Assembly: GCA_036873135.1 (NCBI GenBank)
Contig: JAPTYO010000010.1
Span: 14,167,134-14,231,133, forward strand
Direction of reading: 5' to 3'
Length of the DNA: 64,000 bases
Source of the DNA: Clarkia xantiana subsp. parviflora
Lineage: Eukaryota; Streptophyta; Magnoliopsida; Myrtales; Onagraceae
Part shown: positions 1 to 10,607 of the stretch, one piece after another
How positions within the stretch are numbered: the first letter of the stretch is position 1
How the letters are laid out: each line of letters opens with the position of its first letter
The notes under the pieces: generated by a model
The model's database searches: none
What the model saw: only the letters and a program-made list of their open reading frames with translations
What the model was told of the DNA's origin: nothing
Made by a program: the position numbers and the translations under genes

Positions 1-5
1 GCAAA

Positions 6-251
6 TTGAATGCAGCCCTAGGAACTTCAGTTGGGCTATTTATAGATGATGAGTTTGTTGCAGAGCAACTGACGATGATTGTGCAAATTCTTAAAGGACA
101 TGAGAGTTGTATTCCCCTAAACCAACCTGAGGCTGGGCCATCCCGTCGATCACCCTCTCCGCCTCTTTCAATGCTGGCGGTAACTTCAAGCGTGGTATCA
201 TGGGAGCCTAAATCGCATCGGCTGAGAAATGAGCCCTTGGAGGAAGCATGA
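6..251 (+). CDS. unidentified ORF tail, probably 3' part of a partial gene or element
   Basis: An open frame enters from near the left window edge and ends with a stop at 249-251. The first part looks globular (GLFIDDEFVAEQLTMIVQIL) and the second is rich in proline and serine (PSRRSPSPP). The ATG at 6 is probably internal because the frame is cut by the window edge. I do not recognise the family. A transposon or retroelement origin would suit the neighbourhood, but no catalytic motif is visible. Confidence 0.15.
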   Translation: MNAALGTSVGLFIDDEFVAEQLTMIVQILKGHESCIPLNQPEAGPSRRSPSPPLSMLAVTSSVVSWEPKSHRLRNEPLEEA

Positions 252-1218
252 AGTTCTGTGGCTGTGCAAGGTAGGGGGCAGGCGTTCCAGGGCTCTCGGG
301 GTCAGTCCCTCAGAATACAAGATACGACAATGTCGGATGGGGATACAAGGAATGTGAGGCAACTTGGCTTTGGTAGAGGCACTTCAGGGTCATCAGGGTG
401 AAGGTAAAGGAAGTTAGATGATAACTTTTGGAAGTCTAGTATCATATAACAACTTATTTAGCATGTGTCTATGATCGTTAAACAAGTTGTGATGAACTGT
501 CGTTTTGAATGCTCAAATGGTTGTGATTAGTTGGTACAGTATTGGTGACACTACTTAAAATGTATGTCAGCTTATTTTGAATGGTTTTTTCTCACATGTT
601 CAGTGCCTGCGCCCATGAGTCGGGGATTTCTATGACTTATTTAGCAACGAGTTATAACATGTAACTACGGGGCCTTATGCCCACATACAAATATACGCTT
701 TTTCGGAAGTAACAAAATGGACAATTTTGCAGCAGAAACAACACTGATAAAGCCAAAACAGAATCACTAAAACACAAAGTACTACCCCAGGAAAAAAACC
801 CAACAATGACTACAACAACTGCAAGCCATATATCAACAAGTGTATATACTGGCAACCAAAGTACCGTCAACACAAACATCAACGTGAACAAACATGCCCG
901 GAGATAATTCGTTTGCTAACTAAAACTTGTTACATCCTTTCCTAAACTCGTATCGCATATATATTAATTGTGTCCTCCGGGGGATTGGTAGGTCTGGATT
1001 TCACCCCTACTCTCCACTTTGTTCCGAGACTAACTATAATATCCACTTCTCTTAACCGATCATAACCATTGTAGTTTGAGTCATTAGTTAAAATATAGTG
1101 TGATGACTATAGACAAATGACTTTAAGTTTAATGCATTACTACAATATATAAGAAATACGATACATTTTTTCGATTACAATTGTGATTAGGTACAAACAA
1201 TATATTATATATTACTTA
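252..1218. other. gap without recognisable gene
   Basis: AT-rich sequence with no convincing coding potential. One hydrophobic minus-strand ORF (652-891) has no recognisable domain. I see no RNA gene and no intact repeat end. Confidence 0.5.
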
Positions 1219-1400
1219 GGGTTAACGGTTCACTTCATACCATATGTTTTCAGAAAATTCACTGTTCATTCTGTAACTTTTTTTGTACCGATTTGGTATC
1301 GAACGTTTCTATTTTGTACCAATGAGATACATCCGTTAAGATTCTGTAAAAAATGGCCGTTAAGTGGCCATGTGACCGGCACATGAGTTTTTTTTTTGTC
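1219..1400. repeat. truncated Mutator-like element, one terminal arm
   Basis: The arm starts with GGGTTAACGG at 1219 and continues with phrases shared by the intact elements elsewhere in the window (a run close to 'ttggtacc', then 'gttaagtggccatgtgacc'). Intact copies begin with GGGTTAA and have a 9-bp target duplication. The matching right arm and the repeat of the flanking 9 bp (TATTACTTA) are not found nearby, so this is a single decayed end. Confidence 0.4.
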
Positions 1401-1547
1401 GAAATTTGAAACTTTAATTTCCTGTTTAGCCATTTCATGTGCTTTCTTATATTGCCTCTGTGTGACCTCCTGTTCTTACATTACCGTTTACGTTTTCATT
1501 CCTCCAATCCTTCATCAACTACCGTGTAACACGGACACGGCCTGAAG

Positions 1548-2271
1548 ATGAACGACGACACCTATCCATCTACGATTGACATTCCTCCGTATGAACTTTG
1601 ACGATGCCACTGCGGTGAGATTTGCATAGTCAAATCATCCTCTGCATGGAAGAATTTTTCCATAATGTTTCGTTTGTGCCCGAAATTTAAGGTAATGTTG
1701 CTTAATTAGTGGTAGTTGTTGCCTCTGTTTAACGTTCATCACTTAAATTTTGAAGAAGTGGAAACGAATTAGCCATAATTTGGCCAAAATGAATTAGGGT
1801 TTTGTTAATTACGGTTTTCTGAATTGGGGATTTCAACATCCAATTAGGGTTCTCATGGCATTACTGATTCTATGGATTAACATGGGTCAGTTTAAGTTGA
1901 TTGGTTTAATGGGGATTAAATGTTGACAGGTTAGTGAAGATGTTGGATGCAACTTTTTTGACTGGGAGGATCCTTTGATGTGTGGCTATGGGAAAATGGC
2001 TGTGCAGAAATTCCAATCCATGCACCAGAATTTGAGTACTATTTCGACATATGAGATGAAGATTGCGAGATTGAAGATGGATAGTGCAAAAGTTGAGCTT
2101 GACAATGCTATATTGAGGCTGGAGATTGATAACCTTCAGTTGTACCAATCTAAATTGAATATAGAGATTTTCAAAATAGAAATTGAACTATCATGTACCA
2201 AACACCTAAGGAAGTATGTACATGTACTAGTTGTTGTGGGTTTAGTTGGTTTTTGCTGGTTTAAAGCTTAG
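1548..2271 (+). pseudogene. GRF-type zinc finger / coiled-coil / membrane-anchor protein, in-frame stop
   Basis: A two-exon model, 1548-1691 and 1930-2271, joins in phase across a GT-AG intron. Exon 1 encodes the start of a GRF zinc finger (CHCGEICIVKSS, then LCPKFK). Exon 2 completes it with GCNFFDWEDP, then a charged heptad-like helix (about residues 75-130) and a C-terminal hydrophobic segment (VHVLVVVGLVGFCWF). That order of GRF finger, coiled coil and tail anchor is typical of a large, poorly characterised plant family. A TGA at 1599-1601, just before the first Cys, interrupts the frame, so it is probably a pseudogene unless translation starts differently. The usual NPGRRF motif of the finger is degraded. 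A CACTA terminus lies 0.5 kb downstream and may belong to an element carrying this gene. Confidence 0.6.
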
Positions 2272-2456
2272 GGTCAAGTTAGTAAGACTAAGGATATGAC
2301 TTGTGTGTCTTTTGCAGAATTTGGTTTTCAGTAACAACACCGACTTTCTTTCTTCTACTGGTACTAAAATGATCCGGTTGTTTGACATGTTTTGATCTCC
2401 AACCACGGAAATCCATGTGTCAGCATAGCCATTCAATGTGTCGACATGTTTACTGG

Positions 2457-2760
2457 GTGTGAAGCTAACGCACTGTTTGTAGCCCGAAAGCAGTTGGCCT
2501 GTAAAATTGCCCGTAAGAAAATCGTTTTGACAGGTCTGGGGAAAATTTCAGTCGAATATCGGTAAGATACTCACCGATTGTGCACGGGGCGTCAGGTACC
2601 GGTGGATAACTGTCATTATGTTCCGACCGCTTGCTTGCTGGGAAAATAGGTCAGAAAAGTCGGTCAGTAGACGTAATCCGGTCGGAAAATGACAGTACAT
2701 TCCCGACCGCCGGCTCGGTCAGCAATTCTGGGGTAGGTAAAACCGATTTTTCTTGTAGTG
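2457..2760. mobile_element. CACTA (En/Spm) transposon terminus
   Basis: The segment ends with TTTTTCTTGTAGTG at 2747-2760, the reverse complement of the classic CACTACAAGAAAA end. The 200 bp inside it hold repeated short motifs in both orientations (gtcgga, ccgaccg, cggtcag), like CACTA subterminal transposase-binding repeats. The other end was not found in the window, so the element is either truncated or extends left beyond position 1. The inner boundary is approximate. Confidence 0.7.
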
Positions 2761-2998
2761 TATGTTTGAAAATGGTCATTTGATATCCATTTTTATTTTT
2801 CTTTAAAATGCATTACTAACACTATATTGCACGACTTGCTGAGTCGACACTTCCAAGTAATTGAAAAGAAAGAAGAAAAAAATTCATGTTCATAAGATTC
2901 ATAATCTTTTTTCTTACAGAGTGCCTTAAGGGCATTATTAGAAGGATGGCGTAGATATCATGTTTATTCTACCTCTAAATGTAAAATAACGATCTAAA

Positions 2999-3400
2999 TG
3001 TAAAATAACGAAGTGCCGATTTGCACTTGCCCAAGACCGTATTTCGACAACAAGAGAAGAACTCGTATATATAACTCTATTACTCTAAATATGACATATT
3101 GGAGTCTTACACTTTGTGGTGGTGGTTGATGTTGTGGTGGTGTCTTATACAAATGACCCTTACCCTATTTATAGTCTTCTAAGGAAATCTCTAGACTCTT
3201 AGAAATCTCTAGAGTAAGAACCCCCTAGAATCTCTCTAGAAACTTAGGTCCTAGAAATATCTAGATACATAAACCAAGTCTTACTCTCTAGATCCTTCAT
3301 CAACATAGACCAATTATTCTAGCTCAAATCTTCAAGTCTTGGCCCATGATGCTAAGTTGGTCTTAGCCCATGATGTTAAGTCAATGATGATTTCTTAACA
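2999..3400 (-). repeat. 3' LTR of the outer Copia element
   Basis: This copy begins TGTAAAATAACG and ends TTTCTTAACA on the + strand. Just outside it, the 19 bp at 2980-2998 repeat its first bases plus the CTAAA target duplication, so the LTR edge could also be placed at 2980. Confidence 0.85.
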
Positions 3401-3412
3401 CTCCCCCTCAAC
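3401..3412 (-). other. polypurine tract of the outer Copia element
   Basis: The + strand reads ctccccctcaac directly inside the left LTR, so the minus strand carries a purine-rich GTTGAGGGGGAG primer for plus-strand DNA synthesis. Confidence 0.75.
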
Positions 3413-3470
3413 AATGACTTTCCTTCATGTTTCTTCTTGTCAATGCTTTACTCCGGTCAGTGTCGCTCTC

Positions 3471-4120
3471 TGATGGATATACGCCCGATTCGAGTTCGCT
3501 TTATATTCGAACTTCGTTTACACGTCAAACCCACTAACGACTCTTAAAATACCTACCCGCGAGTTAAAATGCTATGAAACGTGCACGTACCCGTTTCGGA
3601 CCGAGACTCGTCTGGATTATCCACACAATCGGAACTAGTCCGGATTGCTAGGACAATACGGACCACACCGGATTGTCTCCACAATTCGGTGTGGTCTGGA
3701 TTGTTATCTCTAGACGCGCGTACCCCTACGTGTTTAATCTACGTGCTAGTCTTCACGTTGTCAATCTTGCTCAAGTTCACGCCCGGTTCACGTTTTCTAC
3801 TAAACCACGATCGGACCGCTCAAAACCGGGTTCGAGTCCAAGGTTCTCTATATATAGGAATCTTGGTCACCCATTTCAAAATATTCACAATTCAAGTTGG
3901 CTAGGAAGCTCCAACTTCTCTCTAGCTATATCTCTCTAGAATTCTCATTTTGGCATCAGAGAGGGTTCATCGCACACCACCCCCTTGTGGTGTCGATACT
4001 GCCCATTGTGCAGGTGTTAGGCGAAGTGTGCGCGAACTACCCCGTGGACTTCGAAAACCCGGCAAACAGATTATACAACATCACCAGGATCCGACACTAC
4101 ACTCGAGTTAGGTCCCAACA
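3471..4120 (+). repeat. 5' LTR of the nested element
   Basis: 650 bp with TG...CA ends. It contains several short 'ggactagtccggattg'-like repeats. The bases after it (ttttgccgttttccgtgag) look like a decayed form of the TGGCGCCGT-type primer site used by Tat elements. Confidence 0.8.
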
Positions 4121-4173
4121 TTTTGCCGTTTTCCGTGAGATTCGAACAAACAAGTCAGATACTAGCAAGATCA

Positions 4174-4338
4174 ATGACGAGTAACCCTCCACCTCCTGAT
4201 AACTTAAACCCGGAGAAGGAAAATGGGCTGAGACAAAAGAAGAAAGGTTCACGACATCGACAGCAACCTAAAGTGCAATACATGATTCAACAAGGAACAA
4301 ATTTTAACAACAATTGCAGATATGCATACAAGCTATAA
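4174..4338 (+). pseudogene. gag-like stub of the nested element
   Basis: An ATG 53 bp after the 5' LTR starts MTSNPPPPDNLNPEKENG, then a basic stretch (LRQKKKGSRHRQQ), and stops after 54 codons. The position and proline-rich start fit a gag beginning cut by deletion. The assignment rests on position more than on motifs. Confidence 0.3.
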
Positions 4339-4345
4339 AAGAATA

Positions 4346-6081
4346 AAGACGCACACTCACAGGTGCAAAACGCGTCAGCGCACCCTCAGCAAAGGCGCGC
4401 ACGTCCTCCGGCTCGCTCGGGCGAATCCTCCGATCACTAGGAGGAACAGCTCTCTGAAGCACACGCACTCCCACCTCGGGAATACTCAAACTTGACTCCT
4501 TGGCAAACTGGGGACCACCTGTAGAAAAAGGATCCCACACAGCCCCAACAATGTCGCCCTCGAGAGATCGAATCAGATCACCACGGCTCAGCGCAGGAAG
4601 AGGTGCAACCCCTATGAGTACAAATATAGATAAACATGAAAGGCAAAACAACACAAGTATAACAGGAAAGTAAGAAGAAAGTTACACACCTTCTCTAATA
4701 GACTCTTCCTCCGAGGTCCGGTCCCTCGACCGGGGGGCAGAAATGGCAGGTGCGTGAGCCTGATTCTCAACATTCTTCCATTTGTCGCGGGAAGGAATCC
4801 TCGAAGGTTCACCGCCTGGAGTAGTCTTGGAACGCTTAGGGTCGCTCGAGGGATGCACCCCGGAGTCGGGCCTCTTCGTCGAAGGCGTGGAGGAGTATCG
4901 TCAACGCTGACAACACGGTCAGTCACGTTCGACGAGCGACCTGCAAACAAAAGCAAAGCAAGATAAGAATAACAACACTCGATAGCAATAAAGAGAAGCG
5001 AAGCTATAGGAAAGCATCTTATCAAAGGGTCCCTTCCCTCAACTAGAGCCCTAGGAGCCGCAGGGGCAGCAGAAGGAGCAGTCTGCTCTGGGGCAGCAGA
5101 GTTTCCCTAGAGACCCGCCTGCAAATGCGAGCTCTTTCCATGAAACCAACCTACATCACAACATAATAGGAGTTATAAAGATTCATAGCATAACGAAGGA
5201 CCTCCCGAAGGAGTTACGCGAATCCTGATTTCGAATTGATCCCGCTCAGACGCGCGAGACACAAGGCAGTAGGCGCGTGCCTTGTAGCTTCGATATATCA
5301 GCTTCATGGTCTCCTTGTCCATAGCAGAAAACTCGGAATAAGTAAGCACCAGATCAGTATGTGTAACGTGTGCGACCGATCAAGTCACCCCAAAATCATT
5401 TATAAAGAAGTAATGTCCCCTCCAGTGACTGCCTGAACGATCGACAGTGGCCACAAAACAAAGTGAAGGATCCCACTTCACTTCCCCCAAACCAAGACTA
5501 TCAAAGCCTCGCTCTCTCAATGAGGGCCAGCGAACAGCTATGGAAGATAAGCCGGATGCATCCTGACGCTGAAGCCGGAAGAAGCAGCGAAAAAGTAGGG
5601 TAGAGTAACGCCAAGACTGCCGATGGCACAATACGCGGAAACAAATCTAAGCTCTAATCCCCGCAGGCGCGAGGTCAGTCGGAGAGATCCGATAATAGCG
5701 AAATAATCGCACCAGGTCGCAACAGTAGGGGAAGCGCAGCCCTTCCCCCACCTGAGCAGTATATACTGCCGCGATCTCAAGTGGTGGCACAGTAGGTGAA
5801 CGCCGTGGAACATCCGTAAGCACATCAAAAGGGTATGAGGATTCTACGAGAGGACAAAGTCTGGACATCTTTACATGATTTTGTTACTCTTTTCGGCGTA
5901 GTTGGTTATCAGAAAAGGCTTGAAAAATCTGCTCCGACTCTGAGCCTGATCCTGACTCAGAGGAGTAATCAACACTAGACTCCGATCCCGACCCATGGGA
6001 CGCTAGAGTGTCCGACTCGGATCCCGAACCAGGATCCGGGCAATATGTAACACTGGGAGTTGGGATGAAAAACTTACTCAT
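4346..6081 (-). pseudogene. antisense ORF of the Gypsy element (Transposase_28-like), broken
   Basis: Read leftward, this region begins with an acidic Ser/Gly/Glu-rich N terminus (DPGSGSESD, SESGSGSESEQ; 5884-6081). It continues with the motif VGEGLRFPYCCDLVRLFRYY (about 5690-5760), typical of plant Transposase_28 proteins, then an FFRLQRQDASG segment (near 5570), SYKARAYCLVSRASERDQ (near 5280) and Pro/Ala-rich pieces down to about 4350, probably as several exons. A TAA at the end of the acidic segment and frameshifts near 5640 and 5600 show it is no longer functional. Its role in Tat elements is not established. Confidence 0.55.
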
Positions 6082-7701
6082 TCTCCTGAATCCGGCAATC
6101 CTGGATGGAAGTCCTAAGGAAGGGCGCGCCAGCTACCGTACTCTAAGTCAGAGAACTACTCAGCAACACCTGAGCTACAGAACCTGCAATGGCAAGCGAC
6201 AGTCTACTCAGCAAGCATGCATGTGACAATCACATCTCTAGTCACTATGTGGTGAACATCCCCTATACGGGGGCAACTCCACACCTACGGACTTATATGT
6301 TCACAATTAATACATAGCGAACATCCTCTATACGGGAACAACTCTATGTCAGTAAGGGTCTCGTCTCGATACTTACGCAGTCTACATGGCCTATACGGCT
6401 CTACATGCACCTACTCGGCCCAACACACCTACTCAGGGTAACATTGCAGATATAATTATAGCACTAACTCCTACTTGTATATATCATCTAATGGTTGCAG
6501 GTTATACATGCTTATCCACATACTCAGTAAAAGGGGTATAAGTCTCAATTACTACTACAAACACTATCATGCTAACAAGTGCATACATACAAGGTCTAAC
6601 ATCATACAGTCAGTTCGACATTCCAGACATGGCGAGGTCTTAATCGATCAACCATTACAATTGATAAGGGAAGTAACATCATTTACTCTACATATAATAG
6701 TGTTAAACACTTAGCCATTTTTATGCTTTCTACACTATGTTAATATGTGCTAGGAATTTCATCAAACACTTGGTGGGCATGGAAAATGAAGTCTCATCCA
6801 AGTTAAAGATTGGAAAAATTGAGATAGCCAAAGACATCTCCATACATGAAAATGGTCCCCAATCGACCTCGGAAATCCCGCCGTCAAAATGTAACCCCCG
6901 TCGCCGTGAAAATCGCCGCCGCCTCCGCCGAAAAATCCCTCTCCGTGCTCCGCTCCGCCTCGCCGCCACTGCCGTGGATGATGGGTGGCCGGCTGATGCT
7001 ACTTGGTGATCAAGTAACTTGGGCTCCAAGTAGCTTTCTCTCTTCAAGAGATGAGGAGACTAATTTTGGTGTGGAGGCTAAGTATGGGAGATGATTACAC
7101 ACACTCCTTTATATAATGTGAGGGCAAGGGTTTACATCTCCATCTTCTATTACCACCCTTTGATGACTATGTTATCATCTAAAGGTCTTAGTTAAAGATG
7201 ACACCTCTCTTTATTTTTCTAACTCCTTTTTTTGAATCATTAGCATATATTAATGCTTACACACTCTTGCATACCCTCACATGCTTACATATACATGACA
7301 CATATTTATTGTCACATCACCGTTAAGTATATACTTGTACTCGTTGCATTATACATTTATTTACATGATTACATCACTGATCTCATATCATTACATGTCG
7401 TATGTCCGCTTACATACACGCGTATACCATGTTCGCATACATGTCAGCATTTACGTCCATGTTATGTACATACACTTACATTGTTACATATATATTTGTC
7501 ATACACGTATGCTCGCTGCACTAACCATGCCAGCAGTTACGTTCTCCTTCATCAAGCAAATGAAGGAAAACACAACGTTGAGGCCCACGCGCCGGCAGAC
7601 AGTAAGTCCAATATGAGGTAACTCTCGAACCTAAATCGGACGTCTATCCTCGTAAAATAGAGTCAAGCAAGGGTCAGGCCATTACTTGACTCGGGGGCAA
7701 A
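6082..7701. other. non-coding interior of the nested element
   Basis: No domain is recognised. It contains repeated phrases such as 'cctatacgg' and 'gaacatcc-ctatacggg' (6240-6430), a GC-rich Arg-coding block (6890-6990) whose ORFs on both strands are compositional, and a stretch of 'acatacat'-type low complexity (7250-7510). The polypurine tract is at about 7689-7701. Confidence 0.5.
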
Positions 7702-8390
7702 TGATGGATATAAGCCTGATTCGGGTTCGTTTTATATTCGGACTTCGTTTACACGTCAAACCCACTAACAACTCTTAAAATACCTACCCGCGAGTTAAAA
7801 TAGTCTGAAACGCGCACGTACCCGTTTCAGACGGAGACTCGTCCGGAATGTCGCAACAATCCGGACTAGTCCGGATTGTACCAACCCGAAACACGAAATC
7901 TGGACTAGTCCGGACTGTTGGGTTAACCCGGACCACATCAGATTGTCTCCACAATTTGGTGTGGTCCGGATTATTATCCCGCGACGCGCGTACCCCTACG
8001 TGTTTACACTACGCGCGAGTCTTCACGTTTTCAATCTTGCTCAAGTCCACGTCCGGTTCATATTTTCTACTAAATCGGGGTCGGACCGCTCAAAACCGGG
8101 TTCGAGTCCAAGGTTCCATACATATAGGAATCTTGGTCACCCATTTCAAAATATTCACAATTCAAGTTGGCTAGGAAGCTCTCACTTCTCTCTAGCTTTA
8201 TCTCTCTAGAATTCTCATTTTGGCATCGGAGAGGGTTCATCGCACACCACCCCATTGTGGTGTCGATACTGCCCCTTGTGCAGGTGTTAGGCGAAGTGTG
8301 CGCGGACTACCCCTTGGATTTCGACAACCCGGCGAATAGATTGCGTAACATCACCAGGACCCGACACTACACTAGAGTCAAGTCCCAACA
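7702..8390 (+). repeat. 3' LTR of the nested element
   Basis: 689 bp, matching 3471-4120, with an expanded block of 'actagtccgga' repeats near 7850-7930 that accounts for the extra length. Confidence 0.8.
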
Positions 8391-8842
8391 CTCTCGATTC
8401 TTCAGTCACACTTTTTTGTCTCGATAAATTATTCTCTTCTTGTCTATTATGGTGAAACTCTTATTCCTCGGATCAAATTGCCCGCATCGATAGATCTTCA
8501 TACTTTATATCTTTCTCTTCTCGAGGTCTTCATTCCTCTTACATTGTTCGCTCCAACTTTAGTCGACCAAGAATGATTTCTTTTGTTGATCTCTTCAGGT
8601 TTTGAAGCACGTCCTCCTTTATTGAGTACTGAACTATTAGCAAGCGACAAAGTAACTAGTTGATGCTTGTTTTCCATCGTCGGCAGCACAACTTCATCTC
8701 CCTTAGTCATTTCCAAGTCCGACTCTTCCTTATCTTCATCTTGAGATGAAGATTTACTCTCAGCTACCGGACTTGCAAGGAAGCAAGAATAATCACATAT
8801 GCGACTTTTATCACGATCGAGATCTGACTTAATAATCGATCT

Positions 8843-9169
8843 TCAAGATCCTTTCTTCACCGCTTGTTTATCATCAGCTCCTCCAAGATAATCTTCGCGA
8901 GAATTCAAACTCCCCATTTTTCCATAAACCTTCTTTGAAGAAGTTTCATTACTTGAAGCCGGTATCCCGAACATGTCGTCTACTCGCTCACCGATGTGAA
9001 CTACATCCGCATTGATCATCTCAACATTCCTGAGAAACTTCACATCATTTTGACCAAATAAAACGTACATACATGGATCGACTGCATTCGATACTGAAAG
9101 AAGATTTATTTTCATGCCCGGAACAATAGTGTCTTCCTTCTTAACATGGTGAACATTATCATCCGCCAT
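8843..9169 (-). pseudogene. Copia pol remnant after protease
   Basis: The peptide includes VPGMKINLLSVSNAVD and MYVLFGQNDVKFL, the stretch that normally lies between protease and the integrase zinc-binding region in Copia polyproteins. Sequence further downstream (8.5-8.8 kb) is open only in short pieces. The expected integrase and reverse transcriptase motifs are missing, so a large internal deletion has occurred. Confidence 0.55.
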
Positions 9170-9171
9170 GA

Positions 9172-9501
9172 CTATAATTTTTTCTCTTCATGACGACGAA
9201 GATTCGAAAGTTGCTTCACATCTCCAGTAAGATGATGACCACAACCGAAATCGACAATCCACTCATTTCCAGAGTTTCGAGTTATGAACGCACAAGTTGA
9301 AGTGGTCTTGGCTAGAAAGCATTTAGCCCATTCTTCATCTTCGGTTGAGATCTTAGATTCCACCATGTTTCTCTCTTTCAGTCTAGTCCAACAATTTCTT
9401 TTCAGATGTCCAGGCTTCCCACACCAATAACACTTGAAATATTTATTGTGAGACGACTCTGCGTTCCCACCAACCTTTTTCCTGGCGTCATTCTCCTTCA
9501 C
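9172..9501 (-). pseudogene. Copia zinc knuckle plus protease remnant
   Basis: It contains a CCHC nucleocapsid knuckle, CYWCGKPGHLKRNC, followed about 50 residues later by the aspartic protease region WIVDFGCGHHLTGD. The usual active site D-S-G reads D-F-G here, so the serine is replaced and the protease is probably inactive. The frame ends soon after. Confidence 0.7.
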
Positions 9502-9796
9502 TTGAGCGACGAGCGCGTACTAATCTTCCTCCAGCTTTACCCCGACTAGCAAACGACTCTAGTGAAGCTAGAAGGTTCTCAAACTCGTCCAATGATGGTT
9601 GTTGGACCCACCCTTGAATTGACGCAACATATACTCAGAACGTAATTCCCGAATAATAGACCGTTTTATCCGCGCCTCCGAAATTGGCCCATCCGGGTTG
9701 AGCAAATTAATTTTTGAACACATTCTTAACCTTTAAAAAGAACTGTGAAATCGACGACTTATCCTGCTTCGCATTCGCCAGATCTGTCTCCAACAT

Positions 9797-10174
9797 CTAT
9801 AACCGCGCATCGTTCTTCTTGTTGTATAGCCGGTCTAGCGTCTTCCAGATCGAACTAGCAGAAGTGCATTGTGAGATATTCTCAAACACCATTGACGTTA
9901 TCGATCTTTTCAAGGCAAACTCCGTCTTAGCATTTCTCCGCTTCCAGCGCTTGATCTCCTCACCATTTCTGGTGGTCTCCTCTGGGGCAGTTGCATCACT
10001 GCCTCCAACGACATCCCACAAGTCTTCAATCACGAGATATGACTCCATGCAGGACTTCCAAATCCGGTAATTAGACGAGTTCAGTAACTCCATACCAAAT
10101 CCAGTCACGTGTCTGGTAGCATCCATATTTAGAGTTTCCGATTTCTTCAATTCTGATCTTGAATCGTTCCGCAT
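9797..10174 (-). pseudogene. Copia gag remnant (UBN2/DUF4219-like)
   Basis: The frame starts 13 bp after the primer-binding site with MRNDSRSELKK and contains the gag landmarks LLNSSNYRIWKSCMESYL and IEDLWDVV, followed by a W-x-x-LD-R-L-Y-like motif (IWKTLDRLYNKKNDARL). It breaks off there; the next pieces are in other frames. Gag normally forms the virus-like particle. This copy is truncated. Confidence 0.7.
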
Positions 10175-10186
10175 TAATGTGAAAGT

Positions 10187-10199
10187 GGCTCTGATACCA
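10187..10199 (-). other. primer-binding site (initiator tRNA-Met) of the outer Copia
   Basis: The minus strand reads TGGTATCAGAGCC immediately inside the 5' LTR, the canonical plant Copia site complementary to the 3' end of initiator tRNA-Met. Confidence 0.85.
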
Positions 10200-10602
10200 T
10201 GTAAAAATAACGAAGTGCCGATTTGCACTTGCCCAAGACCGTATTTCGACAACAAGAGAAGAACTCATATATATAACTATATTAATCTAAATATAATATA
10301 TTGGAGTCTTACACTTTGTGGTGATGGTTGATGTTGTGGTGGTGTCTTATACAAATGACCCTTACCCCTATTTATAGTCTTCTAAGGAAATCTATAGACT
10401 CTTAGAAATCTCTAGAGTAAGAATCCCTAGAAACTCTCTAGAATCTTAGGTCCTATAAATATCTAGATACATAAACTAAGTCTTACTCTCTAGATCCTTC
10501 ATCAACATAGACCAATTTTTCTAGCCCAAATCTTCAAGTTGTGGCCCATGATGCTAAGTTGGTCTTAGCCAATGATGGTAAGTCAATGTTGATTTCTTAA
10601 GA
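10200..10602 (-). repeat. 5' LTR of the outer Copia element
   Basis: It matches 2999-3400 nearly throughout. Differences include a terminal TTAAGA instead of TTAACA and scattered substitutions, which indicate an old insertion. Confidence 0.85.
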
Positions 10603-10607
10603 CTAAA

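Larger units (their letters stand above)
3471..8390 (+). mobile_element. non-autonomous Tat-like Gypsy LTR element nested in the Copia
   Basis: Two LTRs (3471-4120, 7702-8390) begin TGATGGATAT and end GTCCCAACA, flanked by the perfect 5-bp duplication CTCTC (3466-3470, 8391-8395). A purine tract, actcgggggcaaa, precedes the right LTR, so the element runs on the + strand. The 3.6-kb interior has no protease, reverse transcriptase or integrase. It keeps a short gag-like start and a multi-exon antisense ORF resembling Transposase_28 ('putative gypsy-type transposon') proteins. Antisense ORFs of this kind are known from the Tat/Ogre/Grande lineage, which is my basis for the lineage name. The LTRs differ by substitutions and a ~40-bp indel, so the insertion is not recent. 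Confidence 0.8.
2999..10602 (-). mobile_element. degenerate Ty1/Copia retrotransposon, split by a nested LTR element
   Basis: Two LTRs of about 402 bp (2999-3400 and 10200-10602) share almost all their sequence, have TG...CA type ends and are flanked by the direct repeat CTAAA (2994-2998 and 10603-10607). A primer-binding site for initiator-Met tRNA lies inside the right LTR and a polypurine tract inside the left one, which fixes transcription leftward. Of the coding region only gag, a zinc knuckle, protease and a short following stretch remain (about 8.5-10.17 kb). Integrase, reverse transcriptase and RNase H are absent, so it could only have moved in trans. A 4.9-kb plus-strand element sits at 3471-8390. 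Confidence 0.85.

Noticed and set aside
546..560. CACTAC sequence as left end of the CACTA element ending at 2760
   Set aside because: It continues CACTACTTAAAATG rather than CACTACAAGAAA, and the flanking 3 bp do not match the bases after 2760.
652..891. 79-codon hydrophobic minus-strand ORF
   Set aside because: AT-rich composition, no domain, no splice or promoter context; probably chance.
7253..7621. 122- and 93-codon + strand ORFs in the nested LTR element
   Set aside because: His/Tyr/Thr-rich low complexity from 'acatacat' repeats, no domain, and located just before the polypurine tract.
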